Below are positions 37,537-46,951 of a DNA stretch of 64,000 bases, piece after piece. The translations under genes were made by a program, and so were the position numbers. Origin of the DNA: Ignavibacteria bacterium (lineage in GTDB: Bacteria > Bacteroidota > Ignavibacteria > Tepidaquicellales > Tepidaquicellaceae). The notes under the pieces are model-generated. The model saw nothing but the letters and a program-made list of their open reading frames with translations. It ran no database searches and had not been told where the DNA came from. The DNA is taken from the NCBI GenBank assembly GCA_016704345.1, contig JADJAH010000009.1, positions 124,001 to 188,000 of the forward strand. The letters run 5' to 3'. The number at the start of each line of letters is the position of its first letter. Within the stretch, counting starts at the first letter, position 1.

Positions 37537-38658
37537 TCAAGCCGGCTTAACAACTCCATTATTAATGTCATCATCAAGTTCATGGGTTGCTTTAAGCTCT
37601 GCAGTTCTCTTCTTTTCTGCAATTGAGATGAAGCCGACTGCAATCAATATGAAGACGAGCGAAAGCCAATCCGCAGTCCCCGGAAATTTTCCGCCGAAGG
37701 ATATTGCAAAGATCAGAGTTGCGGCCGTGCCGGCAATCAGTGATGTCAGCCGGTTTACCAGGCCTGCAAATGTGGCTGTACGTCCTTTGAACATGAAAAT
37801 GAAAACGGAAAAGAAAGCAACTATTCCGAATGCAGTGCCGGCAAGTATCGCCCAGCCCCACATTGAGTGAGGAGTCGTAAATGAATTCGCAAAATCAATT
37901 ATCTGTTTAGCATTCCATCCCAGAAGTTGGGGCGAGAGCAAAACAAAAATCCCGCCCAATATCATGGTAATACTTGCAGCTATCTGTTCAACTCCAAAGT
38001 ATCCCTTGTTATCCTGCTTCACTCCTTTAGCGCGCGTGTTCTTGAAGTAATTCATTATGTAAATCCTGATGAAGTAAGCGATTATGTAGCTTATAAGAAT
38101 TGTCATCGCAGCTACATTGTAGATGAAGTCGAACTCTCCCTGTTTTCCGTAAAAGATATTTATACCTACTGCAATGAGCGCGAATCCAACAGCAACATTT
38201 TCTTCCAGATAAATCCTCTTCTTAAGTATTCCTTTCCTTATCTGAATCTCGTCAACAATTCTGCTGATTACAATTACGCTGCCGCGCATGATCACCATCG
38301 CCACCATAACCGAAATGGGAAGTGAATACATAAGAGTAGTTGTAGGAATTACAACCGCGGTGCAGATTCCCGAAGGAATGATGTAAAGAAATTCTTCCGG
38401 CATTTTGATCCCAAGAAATGTTGTCATGCCGTTTGACTGGAGTTTATACCATCCAAGCATTATCACGATTACTAGCGCAAACATATTTCCACCAATTGTA
38501 CTGTAAACAAGATACTGCATGTCGTTCATCCCCGGAAATCCCAGTTCCGGCTTTCCCAGAAAATACTTTACACTGACACCGGTGATAATATAAAAAAAGA
38601 AATATCCGATACACAATTGTACCAGCCGACCGGTGCTTCCTTCCTTAGTTTTCCACAT
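37537..38658 (-). CDS. Polytopic membrane protein (DMT-like)
   Basis: This 373-residue protein has about ten hydrophobic segments and few charged loops (IGYFFFYIITGVSVKYFLG, FALVIVIMLGWYKLQ, VAVGFALIAVGINIFYG). It is reminiscent of drug/metabolite transporters but no signature is certain. The C-terminal tail is charged (TAELKATHELDDDINN). Substrate unknown. It is separated by 34 bases from both neighbours and is probably in their operon. Confidence 0.65.
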   Translation of the reverse strand: MWKTKEGSTGRLVQLCIGYFFFYIITGVSVKYFLGKPELGFPGMNDMQYLVYSTIGGNMFALVIVIMLGWYKLQSNGMTTFLGIKMPEEFLYIIPSGICTAVVIPTTTLMYSLPISVMVAMVIMRGSVIVISRIVDEIQIRKGILKKRIYLEENVAVGFALIAVGINIFYGKQGEFDFIYNVAAMTILISYIIAYFIRIYIMNYFKNTRAKGVKQDNKGYFGVEQIAASITMILGGIFVLLSPQLLGWNAKQIIDFANSFTTPHSMWGWAILAGTAFGIVAFFSVFIFMFKGRTATFAGLVNRLTSLIAGTAATLIFAISFGGKFPGTADWLSLVFILIAVGFISIAEKKRTAELKATHELDDDINNGVVKPA

Positions 38659-38691
38659 AAATTGAATTAGAATAATTTCCCGGATAGAAAC

Positions 38692-38994
38692 TTAGATAAA
38701 AAACAACATCACATAAGTTAGCAAGCCCGCAGTGCTGACTGAAATGTGGTACATGCTTCCTTTTTTTCCAAATGGTAAGATCGCCATCATCATGATTGAG
38801 AATGAAACAAGAATCAACGCGCCCGATTCATCATTAACAAATGGTATCAATGCAATCAGCAAAACAATAACAGACACATACAGCAACTGATGCTGTCGCT
38901 TTCTCATCCTGATCTTTCCTGCATACAACATCCATCCGACAACATAATTGACAACATACAGCAAGAGCCCTGCAATAAGTATTATTTCTTTCAA
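38692..38994 (-). CDS. Small membrane protein
   Basis: This 100-residue protein has about four hydrophobic helices (LIAGLLLYVVNYVVGWMLYAG, LLYVSVIVLLIALIPFV, ALILVSFSIMMMAILPFG, AGLLTYVMLFFI) and no known family. It is 9 bases from the nitroreductase stop, so it is in the operon. Confidence 0.65.
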   Translation of the reverse strand: MKEIILIAGLLLYVVNYVVGWMLYAGKIRMRKRQHQLLYVSVIVLLIALIPFVNDESGALILVSFSIMMMAILPFGKKGSMYHISVSTAGLLTYVMLFFI

Positions 38995-39003
38995 TCTGAG
39001 GAA

Positions 39004-39783
39004 TCAACTGAATTCATTCCCGAACCTGTCACAATAAGCAAGTTCGTTGAAGTCTTTTCTTTGTGATGAACGCCAGTCTATTGTAGGACGCTTCACAGTA
39101 TCATCCACATACCCCATTCTGAACACGGCTGCAAGTTCATAGTCATCCGGAATGCCGAGGATTGAAATTATTTCATTCCACTTCTCAGGAATTTCACCGG
39201 GAGTCGAAACAAATTGCATTCCCATTCCCATTGAAGTCGTAACAAGCCAAAGAGTTTGTATTACCGCACCCATTGATATTACAGAATAGAATCCTGACAA
39301 CTCTTCCTTCTTGTATTCATCTTTTGTTAATGCAATTGCAAAGAGCATTGGTGAAGTAGCTACAAGCTTCTCTTCATCATTCCCGAGAATTCTGGAGACT
39401 TTGAACGTCGAGATTATCTTTCCTCCTGCTTCAGAAAAGATGCTCTTCGCAAACGGCTTGAGGAATGACGGAAGATGATCAATGTGAATTCCGTCTTTGC
39501 TTTTTTCCATTTCCTCCTCGCTGAACCGGAAATATTTTCTGTATTGTTTCCAGAATCTCCCGTCATCCATAAGCTGAACCATTGCATCTCCCGCAATCTT
39601 TCCGATCTTGTCAATCGCCTGCTGATCCTGAACGATCACAAACCTCCAAGGCTGTGAATTGAAATGACTAGGTGAATGCGAAGCCATCTTGACAAGGATC
39701 TCTATGTCTTCACGTGAAACTCTCTTCTTGGCAAATGCAGTGTTAGTCGTTTTTCTGTTGAGTATGGCTTCAAACAAATCCAA
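39004..39783 (-). CDS. Nitroreductase-family protein
   Basis: This 259-residue protein has the nitroreductase start RKTTNTAFAKKRVSREDIEILVKMASHSPSHFNSQPWRFVIV (FMN-binding Ser/Gln/Arg pattern) and the later YSVISMGAVIQTLWLVTTSMGMGMQFV. It uses FMN and NAD(P)H; the substrate is unknown. It is in the minus-strand run with DUF1287 upstream and a small membrane protein downstream. Confidence 0.9.
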   Translation of the reverse strand: MDLFEAILNRKTTNTAFAKKRVSREDIEILVKMASHSPSHFNSQPWRFVIVQDQQAIDKIGKIAGDAMVQLMDDGRFWKQYRKYFRFSEEEMEKSKDGIHIDHLPSFLKPFAKSIFSEAGGKIISTFKVSRILGNDEEKLVATSPMLFAIALTKDEYKKEELSGFYSVISMGAVIQTLWLVTTSMGMGMQFVSTPGEIPEKWNEIISILGIPDDYELAAVFRMGYVDDTVKRPTIDWRSSQRKDFNELAYCDRFGNEFS

Positions 39784-39801
39784 TGTGTTTCAGATATAAA
39801 T

Positions 39802-40521
39802 TTACATGTTACGAATCCTGTAATGTCCGGCTATGTTCCATCTGAAAAGCTTATCCTCTTCAGCAACATGTCCCGGGTCGGGGTGATTATGAATCACGAA
39901 GTATCTTCCTGATACTTTCTTATCAGATACTATTCCGATGTGATCGCTTGCACCGTCTTCGTTCATATCCCATACCACTATATCTCCGGGAAGAAAATCA
40001 TTTTCCGAAATCACTTCCCAGTATCTTGCAAACCAGACTTCGAGATTCATAACCCGCCTGTGATCTATATTAGTATCGGGTTTCTTGTTACCCCATCGTG
40101 CCATTGGATAATCACTTCCGCTTCTTTTAATATCATCATGAATAGCTTCCTGAAGATCTGCTATTCCTGCAATTCGTAATGCTCTAACTACAACATCCGA
40201 GCATACACCGATCTCAGGATCTAGATCTCCTCCCGGATAAACCTTGCTTCCGGTATTGATGCCGTCTTTGAAAGTAAGAACATAATAGCCCATTGTCATA
40301 TCATACTCAGCGCCTTCTGCAAGATTCTTCTTTGCGCCGTCTAAAACTTTTGACTGGCTCTCACTAAGTAAAACAGGCGGGTGATCATCTGTGCTGTCTT
40401 TAACCTCTGAAATCATTCCCGCATTCCTGATTTCACTTTCATTATTATTACAGAAAAAACTCGCAGCCGAAAAAACTGTAACACAAAAGCAACTAAGGAC
40501 GACGAAATTCAAATTCACCAT
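39802..40521 (-). CDS. DUF1287 secreted protein
   Basis: This 239-residue protein has a signal peptide (VVLSCFCVTVFSAASFFC). The body matches DUF1287: LDGAKKNLAEGAEYDMTMGYYVL, then YPGGDLDPEIGVCSDVVVRALRIAG (likely catalytic Cys), NIDHRRVMNLEVWF and DHIGIVSDKKV...FVIHNHPDPG. The Cys/His layout is like NlpC/P60-related papain-fold hydrolases that act on the cell wall. It is periplasmic and probably part of the operon. Confidence 0.85.
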   Translation of the reverse strand: MVNLNFVVLSCFCVTVFSAASFFCNNNESEIRNAGMISEVKDSTDDHPPVLLSESQSKVLDGAKKNLAEGAEYDMTMGYYVLTFKDGINTGSKVYPGGDLDPEIGVCSDVVVRALRIAGIADLQEAIHDDIKRSGSDYPMARWGNKKPDTNIDHRRVMNLEVWFARYWEVISENDFLPGDIVVWDMNEDGASDHIGIVSDKKVSGRYFVIHNHPDPGHVAEEDKLFRWNIAGHYRIRNM

Positions 40522-40542
40522 GCGAATTATTCTCTTCAGTCC

Positions 40543-41052
40543 TTATCCTCTTCCAAAATCATCCGAGATCCTGCGGATATCTTCTTCATCCGAAGGATTC
40601 TCCGGAAATCTGTGAACCCATATCTCCGCAACAATTCCCCAATCATCAAGACCAACTAAGCGGTGACGAGTACCAAGTTCCATTTCAACCATGTCTCCGT
40701 CTTCAAAAACATTCATCTCATCAGGTTGCTCATCAGTCGGACTTGTATAAATTCCGACCGGACCTTTGACAATTCTCCATAGCTCAGACCGCCTTTCATG
40801 AGACTGCCACGAGAGTTTTTTGCCGGGAGCGACAAGGAGAATTTTGGGACTAACGTTGAGCTTGCTGATATCAAACGGAAGTTTGACTTCGCCAAAGTAT
40901 GTATTAAGAAATTTCTGCAGGCTTGAATTGTCAATCTTAAAGAATCCACCCCATGGTCTTTCGAAATCCATAGCTGCTATGCTGATATCTTTCGACTCGA
41001 GATCAGTTCTTACTTCTGCTACGATCTTTGACTTGCCTATAATATCATTCAT
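40543..41052 (-). CDS. Cupin, mannose-6-phosphate isomerase type II-like
   Basis: This 169-residue cupin has FERPWGGFFKID near the start, LLVAPGKKLSWQSHERRSELWRIVKG (metal-binding His/Glu of cupin motif 1) and DMVEMELGTRHRLVGLDDWGIVAEIW (motif 2). The WGG...SLQ order resembles the isomerase domain of ManC-type proteins or sugar-phosphate isomerases. The substrate is unknown. It lies 20 bases after lhgO. Confidence 0.75.
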   Translation of the reverse strand: MNDIIGKSKIVAEVRTDLESKDISIAAMDFERPWGGFFKIDNSSLQKFLNTYFGEVKLPFDISKLNVSPKILLVAPGKKLSWQSHERRSELWRIVKGPVGIYTSPTDEQPDEMNVFEDGDMVEMELGTRHRLVGLDDWGIVAEIWVHRFPENPSDEEDIRRISDDFGRG

Positions 41053-41072
41053 TCCCTAGTATGTTGAAAAGT

Positions 41073-42269
41073 TTAATTTAAAACTTTGTCAGAAATTATT
41101 TCTCCTATCGAAAGTGATGCGGTTGCAGCAGGCGAAGGTGCGTTACAGACATTTATCATAAGTTCATCTTCGATAAATAGAAAATCATCAATCAGATTTC
41201 CATCTTTTCCGCATGCCTGAGCTCGTACACCTGAGCCGCCGGGCAATAAGTCCTTTTCAGTTATGGAAGGTACCAGCTTTTGCAAAGATTCAGCAAACCT
41301 ACTCCTGGAGAAAGACCGCTTGAACTCACCTATCCCTATGTGCATATATTTTGCTGCGAGCTTTCTGAAACCGGCGAATGCCAAAGTATCAAACGAATCC
41401 CTTAAATTAAAATCATTTTTTTTGTATCCCTCACGTTTGAATGCAAGCACGGCATTGGGCCCCGCCTCTATGCTCCCGTCAATTCTTCTGGTAAAGTGAA
41501 CTCCAAGAAACGGAAAGCTTGGATCAGGAACCGGATAGATCAGATGTCGTATGAGCTCTCTCTTCTCCTTTTTCAGTTCGTAATACTCTCCCCTGAATGG
41601 AATTATCATAAACTCAGGATCTTTCTTTGTCATAGATGCAATTCTGTCCGCGAACAATCCGGCGCAAGCGACTGCACGCTTTGATGTGTAAGTTGACTTG
41701 TTTGTTTTGATGTTGATCTCTTTTGCTGCTTCGCTGATCATCTTCACTTCTTCACCATAAATTATCCGGCCGTTGCTTTCCACTATTGAATCAGCAAGCT
41801 TTGCAGAAACTGTCTTATAGTCAACAATTCCCGTTTGAGGTACATGAATCCCCTTCTCACCGGATGCATTAGGTTCAATTTCCCGGATCTCTTTCCGGTC
41901 AATGAGTTTACACCCGTCAAGTCCGTTGGCAATGGCTCTTTCATAAAGCATGTTCATTGAAGCAAACTCATTTTCATCAGTTGCAATTATGACTTTGCCG
42001 CAGATTTCAAACGGAATCATATTGTCAGTGCAAAAATTAAGAAGCATTTTGTATCCGCGGATGCAGTTGATTGCTTTAAGACTTCCCGGCTTGTAATAAA
42101 TTCCCGAATGTATCACACCGCTGTTGTGTCCTGTTTGATGACGGGCAGGCCCGGACTCCTTTTCTATAATGCATATCTTTAGGCTCCGGTCTTTTTGCAG
42201 TAGATTATAAGCTGTGCTTAACCCAATGATACCGGCGCCTATAATTATTATGTCGTAATTTTCCTTCAC
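41073..42269 (-). CDS. lhgO: L-2-hydroxyglutarate oxidase-like FAD enzyme
   Basis: This 398-residue protein has the dinucleotide fold DIIIIGAGIIGLSTAYNL, then the family HQTGHNSGVIHSGIYYKPGS. The middle is PQTGIVDYKTV and the end is LLPGGSGVRAQACGKDG. It matches LhgO, which oxidises L-2-hydroxyglutarate to 2-oxoglutarate and passes electrons to quinone. It is the first gene of the minus-strand run. Confidence 0.92.
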   Translation of the reverse strand: MKENYDIIIIGAGIIGLSTAYNLLQKDRSLKICIIEKESGPARHQTGHNSGVIHSGIYYKPGSLKAINCIRGYKMLLNFCTDNMIPFEICGKVIIATDENEFASMNMLYERAIANGLDGCKLIDRKEIREIEPNASGEKGIHVPQTGIVDYKTVSAKLADSIVESNGRIIYGEEVKMISEAAKEINIKTNKSTYTSKRAVACAGLFADRIASMTKKDPEFMIIPFRGEYYELKKEKRELIRHLIYPVPDPSFPFLGVHFTRRIDGSIEAGPNAVLAFKREGYKKNDFNLRDSFDTLAFAGFRKLAAKYMHIGIGEFKRSFSRSRFAESLQKLVPSITEKDLLPGGSGVRAQACGKDGNLIDDFLFIEDELMINVCNAPSPAATASLSIGEIISDKVLN

Positions 42270-42599
42270 TTGGCTGTGCCAAAATAGTGATATGAATTCA
42301 GAAAAGAATGGAAGAATTTTTATTTTAGGTAGACTACCTTGCTTGCTTATTGTTCACTGAATATTTTTGCATTGAGTTTATGCAGACTTTGATTTGTGAT
42401 TAATGCCTTTTATGAAAAAGCGAAGATTGAATGAGAGGAAGTACGGAAAGGGGGGGTGGATGGTACGCAAAATATGTAAGACAGTAGAGAATTTGAGACA
42501 ACTTTAGTTTCATGCAATTGATTTATGACGCAAAGATGAATAGCGAAGTTCTATCAAGTATCCGTCTGATATTGGACAAATAAAATTAAAATAGAGAAA
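42270..42599. other. Intergenic region, no gene seen
   Basis: It contains only AT-rich sequence and one G run (GGGGGGGTGGATGG, ~42450). It should hold the divergent promoters for the LhgO operon and the small gene at 42600. Confidence 0.35.
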
Positions 42600-42866
42600 A
42601 TGGAAATCATCACAAAAGATATACTGGCCCGAAAGATCCTAGATTATCTGCATCACAAGTTGACAATTGATCAGCTTGTTGGCTGGGCAGAGCAAGCAAT
42701 GATTGATGGTGAATATGATGAAGATGCATTTGATGTTATTTCTGACATAATAGCACAAATCGGACTTGCAGATGTTAGAGCATTTGGATTACTTTGGGCT
42801 GATTGCGAAAAACATCTCAAGAAGCTGGGCTACGAAATCTCAATTGAATCGAGGACAGGGAGTTGA
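42600..42866 (+). CDS. Small conserved-looking protein of unknown function
   Basis: This 88-residue acidic protein (TKDILARKILDYLHHKLTID, VGWAEQAMIDGEYDEDAF, IIAQIGLADVRAFGLLW, CEKHLKKLGYEI) is helical with no signal peptide. It resembles a small family found widely in bacteria but I cannot name it. It is not overlapping the MazE-like gene downstream. Confidence 0.6.
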   Translation: MEIITKDILARKILDYLHHKLTIDQLVGWAEQAMIDGEYDEDAFDVISDIIAQIGLADVRAFGLLWADCEKHLKKLGYEISIESRTGS

Positions 42867-42990
42867 TTCATAGATCAGACGGGAAATATCTCGATTCACA
42901 TTCTTGTTTCCGAAACAGTCATAGTAATGGATAGACGTGTTGGACACTAAGGCAATTCATAGCAATTCTCAAAAAAGTACAAAATGAAAA

Positions 42991-43221
42991 ATGAAAACCA
43001 TATCCGTCAAAATAGAAGACAGCATTTTTTACGAAACAGAGAAGCTTGTTTCCAAATTGAAAAAATCCAGGAACAGATACATTAACGAAGCAATAGATTA
43101 CTACAACGCTCAGCAAAATAGGCAGATCCTAAGTGATCAATTGGAAAGAGAATCTAAACTTGTAAGAAAAGAATCAATGGCAGTCTTGAGAGAATTTGAA
43201 AAGATTGACTATGGAAGTTAA
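42991..43221 (+). CDS. MazE/ribbon-helix-helix-like antitoxin
   Basis: This 76-residue protein begins with a strand-helix-helix pattern (MKTISVKIEDSIFYETEKLVSKLKKSRNRYINEAIDYY), typical of ribbon-helix-helix antitoxins, and has a charged helical C-terminal toxin-binding tail. The gene overlaps by 11 bases a MazF-like reading frame that has lost its middle. It could survive as a lone DNA-binding protein. Confidence 0.7.
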   Translation: MKTISVKIEDSIFYETEKLVSKLKKSRNRYINEAIDYYNAQQNRQILSDQLERESKLVRKESMAVLREFEKIDYGS

Positions 43222-43339
43222 GCAATTTGAGATTTGGATAGCCAACCTCAATCCAAGAAAGGGAACAGTGGGCGAACTGCCTGATGAACTCAGGAAATAT
43301 GTAAGAAGCAGTTTGAGCGTCATATTGGATCTTCCATGA
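43211..43339 (+). pseudogene. MazF toxin with internal deletion
   Basis: A 42-codon frame starts inside the antitoxin end. It begins EVKQFEIWIANLNPRKGT, the MazF/PemK N-terminal strand, and jumps directly to ELPDELRKYVRSSLSVILDL, which resembles the MazF C-terminal helix. The ~65 residues between, including the RNA-cleaving core, are missing. The antitoxin gene is intact, so this is a decayed toxin. Confidence 0.65.
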
Positions 43340-43387
43340 TTTCCCGGCTTATCTTAAGCACACACTGCATTTTATCATACTTAATGA

Positions 43388-44698
43388 ATGTCTGATCACC
43401 CATCCTATTCCGAGGCAATGAAATTCTGGCTAAAGCTCGGTTTCATAAGTTTCGGCGGTCCCGCCGGACAGATAGCAATAATGCATGAATTCCTCGTTGT
43501 AAAGAAAAAATGGATCAGCGAAAGCAGATACCTTCACGCTCTGAATTACTGCATGCTGTTACCCGGGCCCGAAGCGCAACAACTTGCAACATACATGGGC
43601 TGGCTTCTTCACGGAACGCGGGGCGCTATTGCCGCAGGATCATTGTTCATACTTCCCTCCGTGATTATTATGCTCACGCTCAGCATTGTGTATGTAACCT
43701 GGGGAAATATCCCATGGGTCTATTCAATGTTCAACGGACTCAAGCCTGCCGTAATTGCAATTGTGATACTTGCATTGATTAAAATTGCCGGAAGATCCTT
43801 GAAGAGTCCTCTCCATTACATAATCGCCATAGCGGCTTTTGCAGGTCTTTTCTTTTTCAATATTCCGTTCCCGATGATCATCGTTGGTGCAATCATTGCA
43901 GCCACAATATTCACATTCCTGATTCCGCAAAAAAATTCGAATTTATCCCAAGAGGAGTTCAGTGATTCTTTATATGAATCAGAGTATGTGATAAACTCCG
44001 GCACAAAGATTGAACATATAGGTTTCAGTTCAACAAGACTGCTGAGACAGGTCATTACATTCGCGGCGCTTTGGTTTCTGCCGCTTGCAATGTTCGGTGT
44101 ACTATCGACTGACTTTTCCTTCTGGAAGAATCTGACTTTCTTCTTCACGAAAGCTGCACTTGTAACATTCGGCGGAGCCTATGCCGTACTGCCTTATGTT
44201 GCGCAGGTGAGTGTTGAGCAATTCAAATGGCTGACCGAACTGCAAATGATAGACGGTCTTGCATTGGGCGAAACTACACCGGGCCCGCTGATCATGGTTC
44301 TGTCATTTGTCGGATTCATGGGTGCTTACAGCCACTTCGGAAGCTCACTGCTAATGGGTTCAATCGGATTGATCACAACAACATTCTACACTTTTCTGCC
44401 TTCATTCTTGTTCATTCTTGCCGGTGCCCCTATAATAGAGCAAACTCATGAGAGCCCGAAAATAAAAAGTGTGCTTGGATTCGTGACGGCGGCAGTCGTA
44501 GGAGTCATTCTTAATCTGACAATATATCTTGGGAAGGCAGTGGTTTTCCCGGATGGAGTGACTTCTGACGGAATGAATATCCCGGCTGTTGTCTGGATTG
44601 TTGTTTCAGTAATTGCATTGCAGAAATTCAAAGTGAACATGTTTCTATGGATAATACTTAGTGCTATATTCGGCATCATATTTGGTTTGATTGCCTGA
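43388..44698 (+). CDS. chrA: Chromate transporter-family protein (ChrA)
   Basis: This 436-residue protein has two homologous halves, as in long-chain ChrA: the first starts KFWLKLGFISFGGPAGQIAIMHEFL with HALNYCMLLPGPEAQQLATYMGW; the second has FFTKAALVTFGGAYAVLPYVAQ and DGLALGETTPGPLIMVLSFVG. About 10-12 membrane segments. It is expected to export chromate or a related anion; the natural substrate in most bacteria is not known. Confidence 0.92.
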   Translation: MSDHPSYSEAMKFWLKLGFISFGGPAGQIAIMHEFLVVKKKWISESRYLHALNYCMLLPGPEAQQLATYMGWLLHGTRGAIAAGSLFILPSVIIMLTLSIVYVTWGNIPWVYSMFNGLKPAVIAIVILALIKIAGRSLKSPLHYIIAIAAFAGLFFFNIPFPMIIVGAIIAATIFTFLIPQKNSNLSQEEFSDSLYESEYVINSGTKIEHIGFSSTRLLRQVITFAALWFLPLAMFGVLSTDFSFWKNLTFFFTKAALVTFGGAYAVLPYVAQVSVEQFKWLTELQMIDGLALGETTPGPLIMVLSFVGFMGAYSHFGSSLLMGSIGLITTTFYTFLPSFLFILAGAPIIEQTHESPKIKSVLGFVTAAVVGVILNLTIYLGKAVVFPDGVTSDGMNIPAVVWIVVSVIALQKFKVNMFLWIILSAIFGIIFGLIA

Positions 44699-44755
44699 GA
44701 TTGAAAATCTAAGTTGCTTCCATAAATTTATTAAATAAGAAATTATTTTTTACTC

Positions 44756-45130
44756 ATGCGATTTTTCTTTTTCATTATGATTCTCTTTGCAACTTTCTCT
44801 TCTTCGTATTCTATTTCAGATGACCCAAACAAATTAAGTGGGACATGGCAAGTTGATTTGCGCCCCTCCCCTGATTCAGAACCATATTTAAAAGATTTTG
44901 AGATTACTTTGGCTGATGCCAATTCATTTAACGGAAAGTTTTATGATACTGAGTTTACAGGAGGACGGCTCAATACAAGCTGGAGTAAGACCTATTTTGG
45001 ATTTTCAACAAATGATATGTCCGGTATTTATTTTCATTCCGGTTATCTTGATAACGACACTCTTCATGGAATAACTTATTCAGAGGAAAGAAGTTTTACA
45101 ATGCCATGGGTGGGTGTCAGGAAGAAATGA
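44756..45130 (+). CDS. Secreted beta-rich protein
   Basis: This 124-residue protein has a signal peptide (FFFIMILFATFSSSYSISD). The rest is strand-rich with the start LSGTWQVDLRP and end FTMPWVGVRKK, similar to a small lipocalin-like shape. No family recognised. It stands between chrA and the methyltransferase. Confidence 0.6.
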   Translation: MRFFFFIMILFATFSSSYSISDDPNKLSGTWQVDLRPSPDSEPYLKDFEITLADANSFNGKFYDTEFTGGRLNTSWSKTYFGFSTNDMSGIYFHSGYLDNDTLHGITYSEERSFTMPWVGVRKK

Positions 45131-45186
45131 AATTGCTCTCAGATGAAGTACATTGTCAAATAATTCTTTAAGCTAAAAATTCATAT

Positions 45187-45762
45187 ATGTCCTGGAAAGA
45201 ATATTACGAGAAGATGACGCTTGAGCCGAGAGCTGCTGTAGTCAGGGCTTTGGACTACTTCGAAAAAACTCCCCCGCACATCAAGAAAGCAATTGACCTT
45301 GGATGCGGAAACGGCAGGGATACAATAACTTTGTTGAAGAATGGCTGGGATGTAATAGCGGTTGACAGCGAGCCGCTGGCAATTGAATACATAAAGAAGA
45401 ACCTCGATCCTGGAATGGAAAGCAAACTTTCATTTCAATGCGAATCGTTTGAGAATGTATCTTGGCAAGATGTCTCCCTGATCAATGCAAGTTTTTCGCT
45501 TCCCTTTTGCCCAAAGGAAAACTTTGAAGACGCATGGAGCAATATTCGAAAGTCTATAGTTAAGGGTGGATTATTTTCGGGAAATTTTTTCGGGGAGAAG
45601 GATGAATGGACAGATCTTAGGCAAGTAACCAAGGAAGAACTTCACACAATGTTAAAGGGATTTGAGTTGATATTTTTTTCTGATGAAGAAATAGACAAGG
45701 TATCTGCAACTGGTCCGATGAAGCACTGGCACGTATTTGAAGTAACGGCTCAGAAATTATGA
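45187..45762 (+). CDS. SAM-dependent methyltransferase (TehB-like)
   Basis: This 191-residue protein has motif I in IKKAIDLGCGNGRDTITLL (~37), motif II WDVIAVDSEPLAI, then a central VSLINASFSLPFCPKENF and a C-terminal strand pair. It resembles small-molecule methyltransferases of the TehB group. Substrate unknown. Confidence 0.85.
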   Translation: MSWKEYYEKMTLEPRAAVVRALDYFEKTPPHIKKAIDLGCGNGRDTITLLKNGWDVIAVDSEPLAIEYIKKNLDPGMESKLSFQCESFENVSWQDVSLINASFSLPFCPKENFEDAWSNIRKSIVKGGLFSGNFFGEKDEWTDLRQVTKEELHTMLKGFELIFFSDEEIDKVSATGPMKHWHVFEVTAQKL

Positions 45763-45792
45763 TATTAACAATTGCAAAATAAAAGCTTCAGA

Positions 45793-45841
45793 ATTCCATT
45801 TTCCATTTTCCATTTTCAATTTTCAATTCTCAATTCCTAAT
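45793..45841. repeat. Heptamer tandem repeat against a stop codon
   Basis: Units of CCATTTT/CAATTTT type change to CAATTCT/CAATTCC and reach the stop codon of the minus-strand reductase (45842). Confidence 0.8.
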
Positions 45842-46906
45842 TCATCTGTACTCTGCGACAACATCCTCCGTCAGCGGATGCGACTGACAAGTAAGTATGT
45901 AACCATCTTCAATTTCTGCTTGAGATAATCCCTCCCGCTCATCCATCCTTACTTTTCCGGAGTGAAGTTTTGCGCGGCATGTCGTGCAGATTCCGCTCCT
46001 GCATGAAAACGGCGGATCGAGGTCGGCATTGATCACGGCATCGAGAATCACTGTTCCTGCGGGAACGTTAACCGTATGCTCGTCACCGTCAAGAATTATC
46101 TTCACCTTTCTGCCAACAACTTCAACATTCTCTTCATCCTCGGGTACATATTCCTCATGAACAATTGGAGCCGTGAAATACTCAATGTGAATTCTTTCGC
46201 CTGCAACTCCAAGCTCTACAAGATATTTGTTCACTATATCCATCATTGCCCCGGGTCCGCAGATGAAGTATTCTGCTTCCAGGGGTTCATCAACATTGTG
46301 AATAATTTTTTCAAGATCATACTTGTTGACCATACCCTTTAGTCGGTTCCAACCATCACCATATTCAGACAACGTCATTTGGAGATCGAATCTTTTATTA
46401 TTCAGTTCCAATTTTTCGAGTTCATCTCGAAACATGATGCTGTCCTCGCTCTGATTTCCATAGTAAAGAACTACTTTGCTTTGAGGCTCAACATGTAATA
46501 CTGATTTCAGAATCGAGTACAAAGGCGTAATGCCGCTGCCTCCTCCAATAAGCACATAGGTCTTTGCGTTTTCACGATTCAGGTCAGTGAAGAATTTTCC
46601 GTTTGGCGGATAGACTTCCAGAATGTCGCCTTCTCTTAAATCATTGCAGAGAAATTTTGAGACTAAGCCGTTGTCAACTATCTTTGATGCGATCACAAAA
46701 TCTTTATCAGAGTATGGGCTGCTGCAAATCGAATACTCCCTTCTGTATTTCTCCCCGTCAATCTCAACCTGCAATGAAACATACTGGCCTTGTTTGTATC
46801 GGAATGTTTCCTTCTCATTTTCCGGAATATCAAAGTATATAGAACAAGAGTCTTTGGTAAGTCTCTTTACTGTTTTAACTTTCAATGGGTGCAGCTTGAG
46901 TGACAT
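45842..46906 (-). CDS. Flavin/2Fe-2S oxidoreductase (PaaE-like)
   Basis: This 354-residue protein has an N-terminal FAD domain (YKQGQYVSLQVEIDGEKYRREYSICSSP), an NAD-binding domain (TYVLIGGGSGITPLYSILKS, then FICGPGAMMDIV) and a C-terminal plant-type ferredoxin domain. The cluster ligands are in DPPFSCRSGICTTCRAKLH and ILTCQSHP. It moves electrons from NAD(P)H to a partner such as an oxygenase or desaturase; no partner gene is adjacent. It resembles PaaE but no other phenylacetate gene is present. The SUF operon directly upstream could be coincidental. Confidence 0.9.
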   Translation of the reverse strand: MSLKLHPLKVKTVKRLTKDSCSIYFDIPENEKETFRYKQGQYVSLQVEIDGEKYRREYSICSSPYSDKDFVIASKIVDNGLVSKFLCNDLREGDILEVYPPNGKFFTDLNRENAKTYVLIGGGSGITPLYSILKSVLHVEPQSKVVLYYGNQSEDSIMFRDELEKLELNNKRFDLQMTLSEYGDGWNRLKGMVNKYDLEKIIHNVDEPLEAEYFICGPGAMMDIVNKYLVELGVAGERIHIEYFTAPIVHEEYVPEDEENVEVVGRKVKIILDGDEHTVNVPAGTVILDAVINADLDPPFSCRSGICTTCRAKLHSGKVRMDEREGLSQAEIEDGYILTCQSHPLTEDVVAEYR

Positions 46907-46951
46907 TATGTTTTTCTGTGTGTTTTGGAGTTATTGGAGATTTAATTCTTA

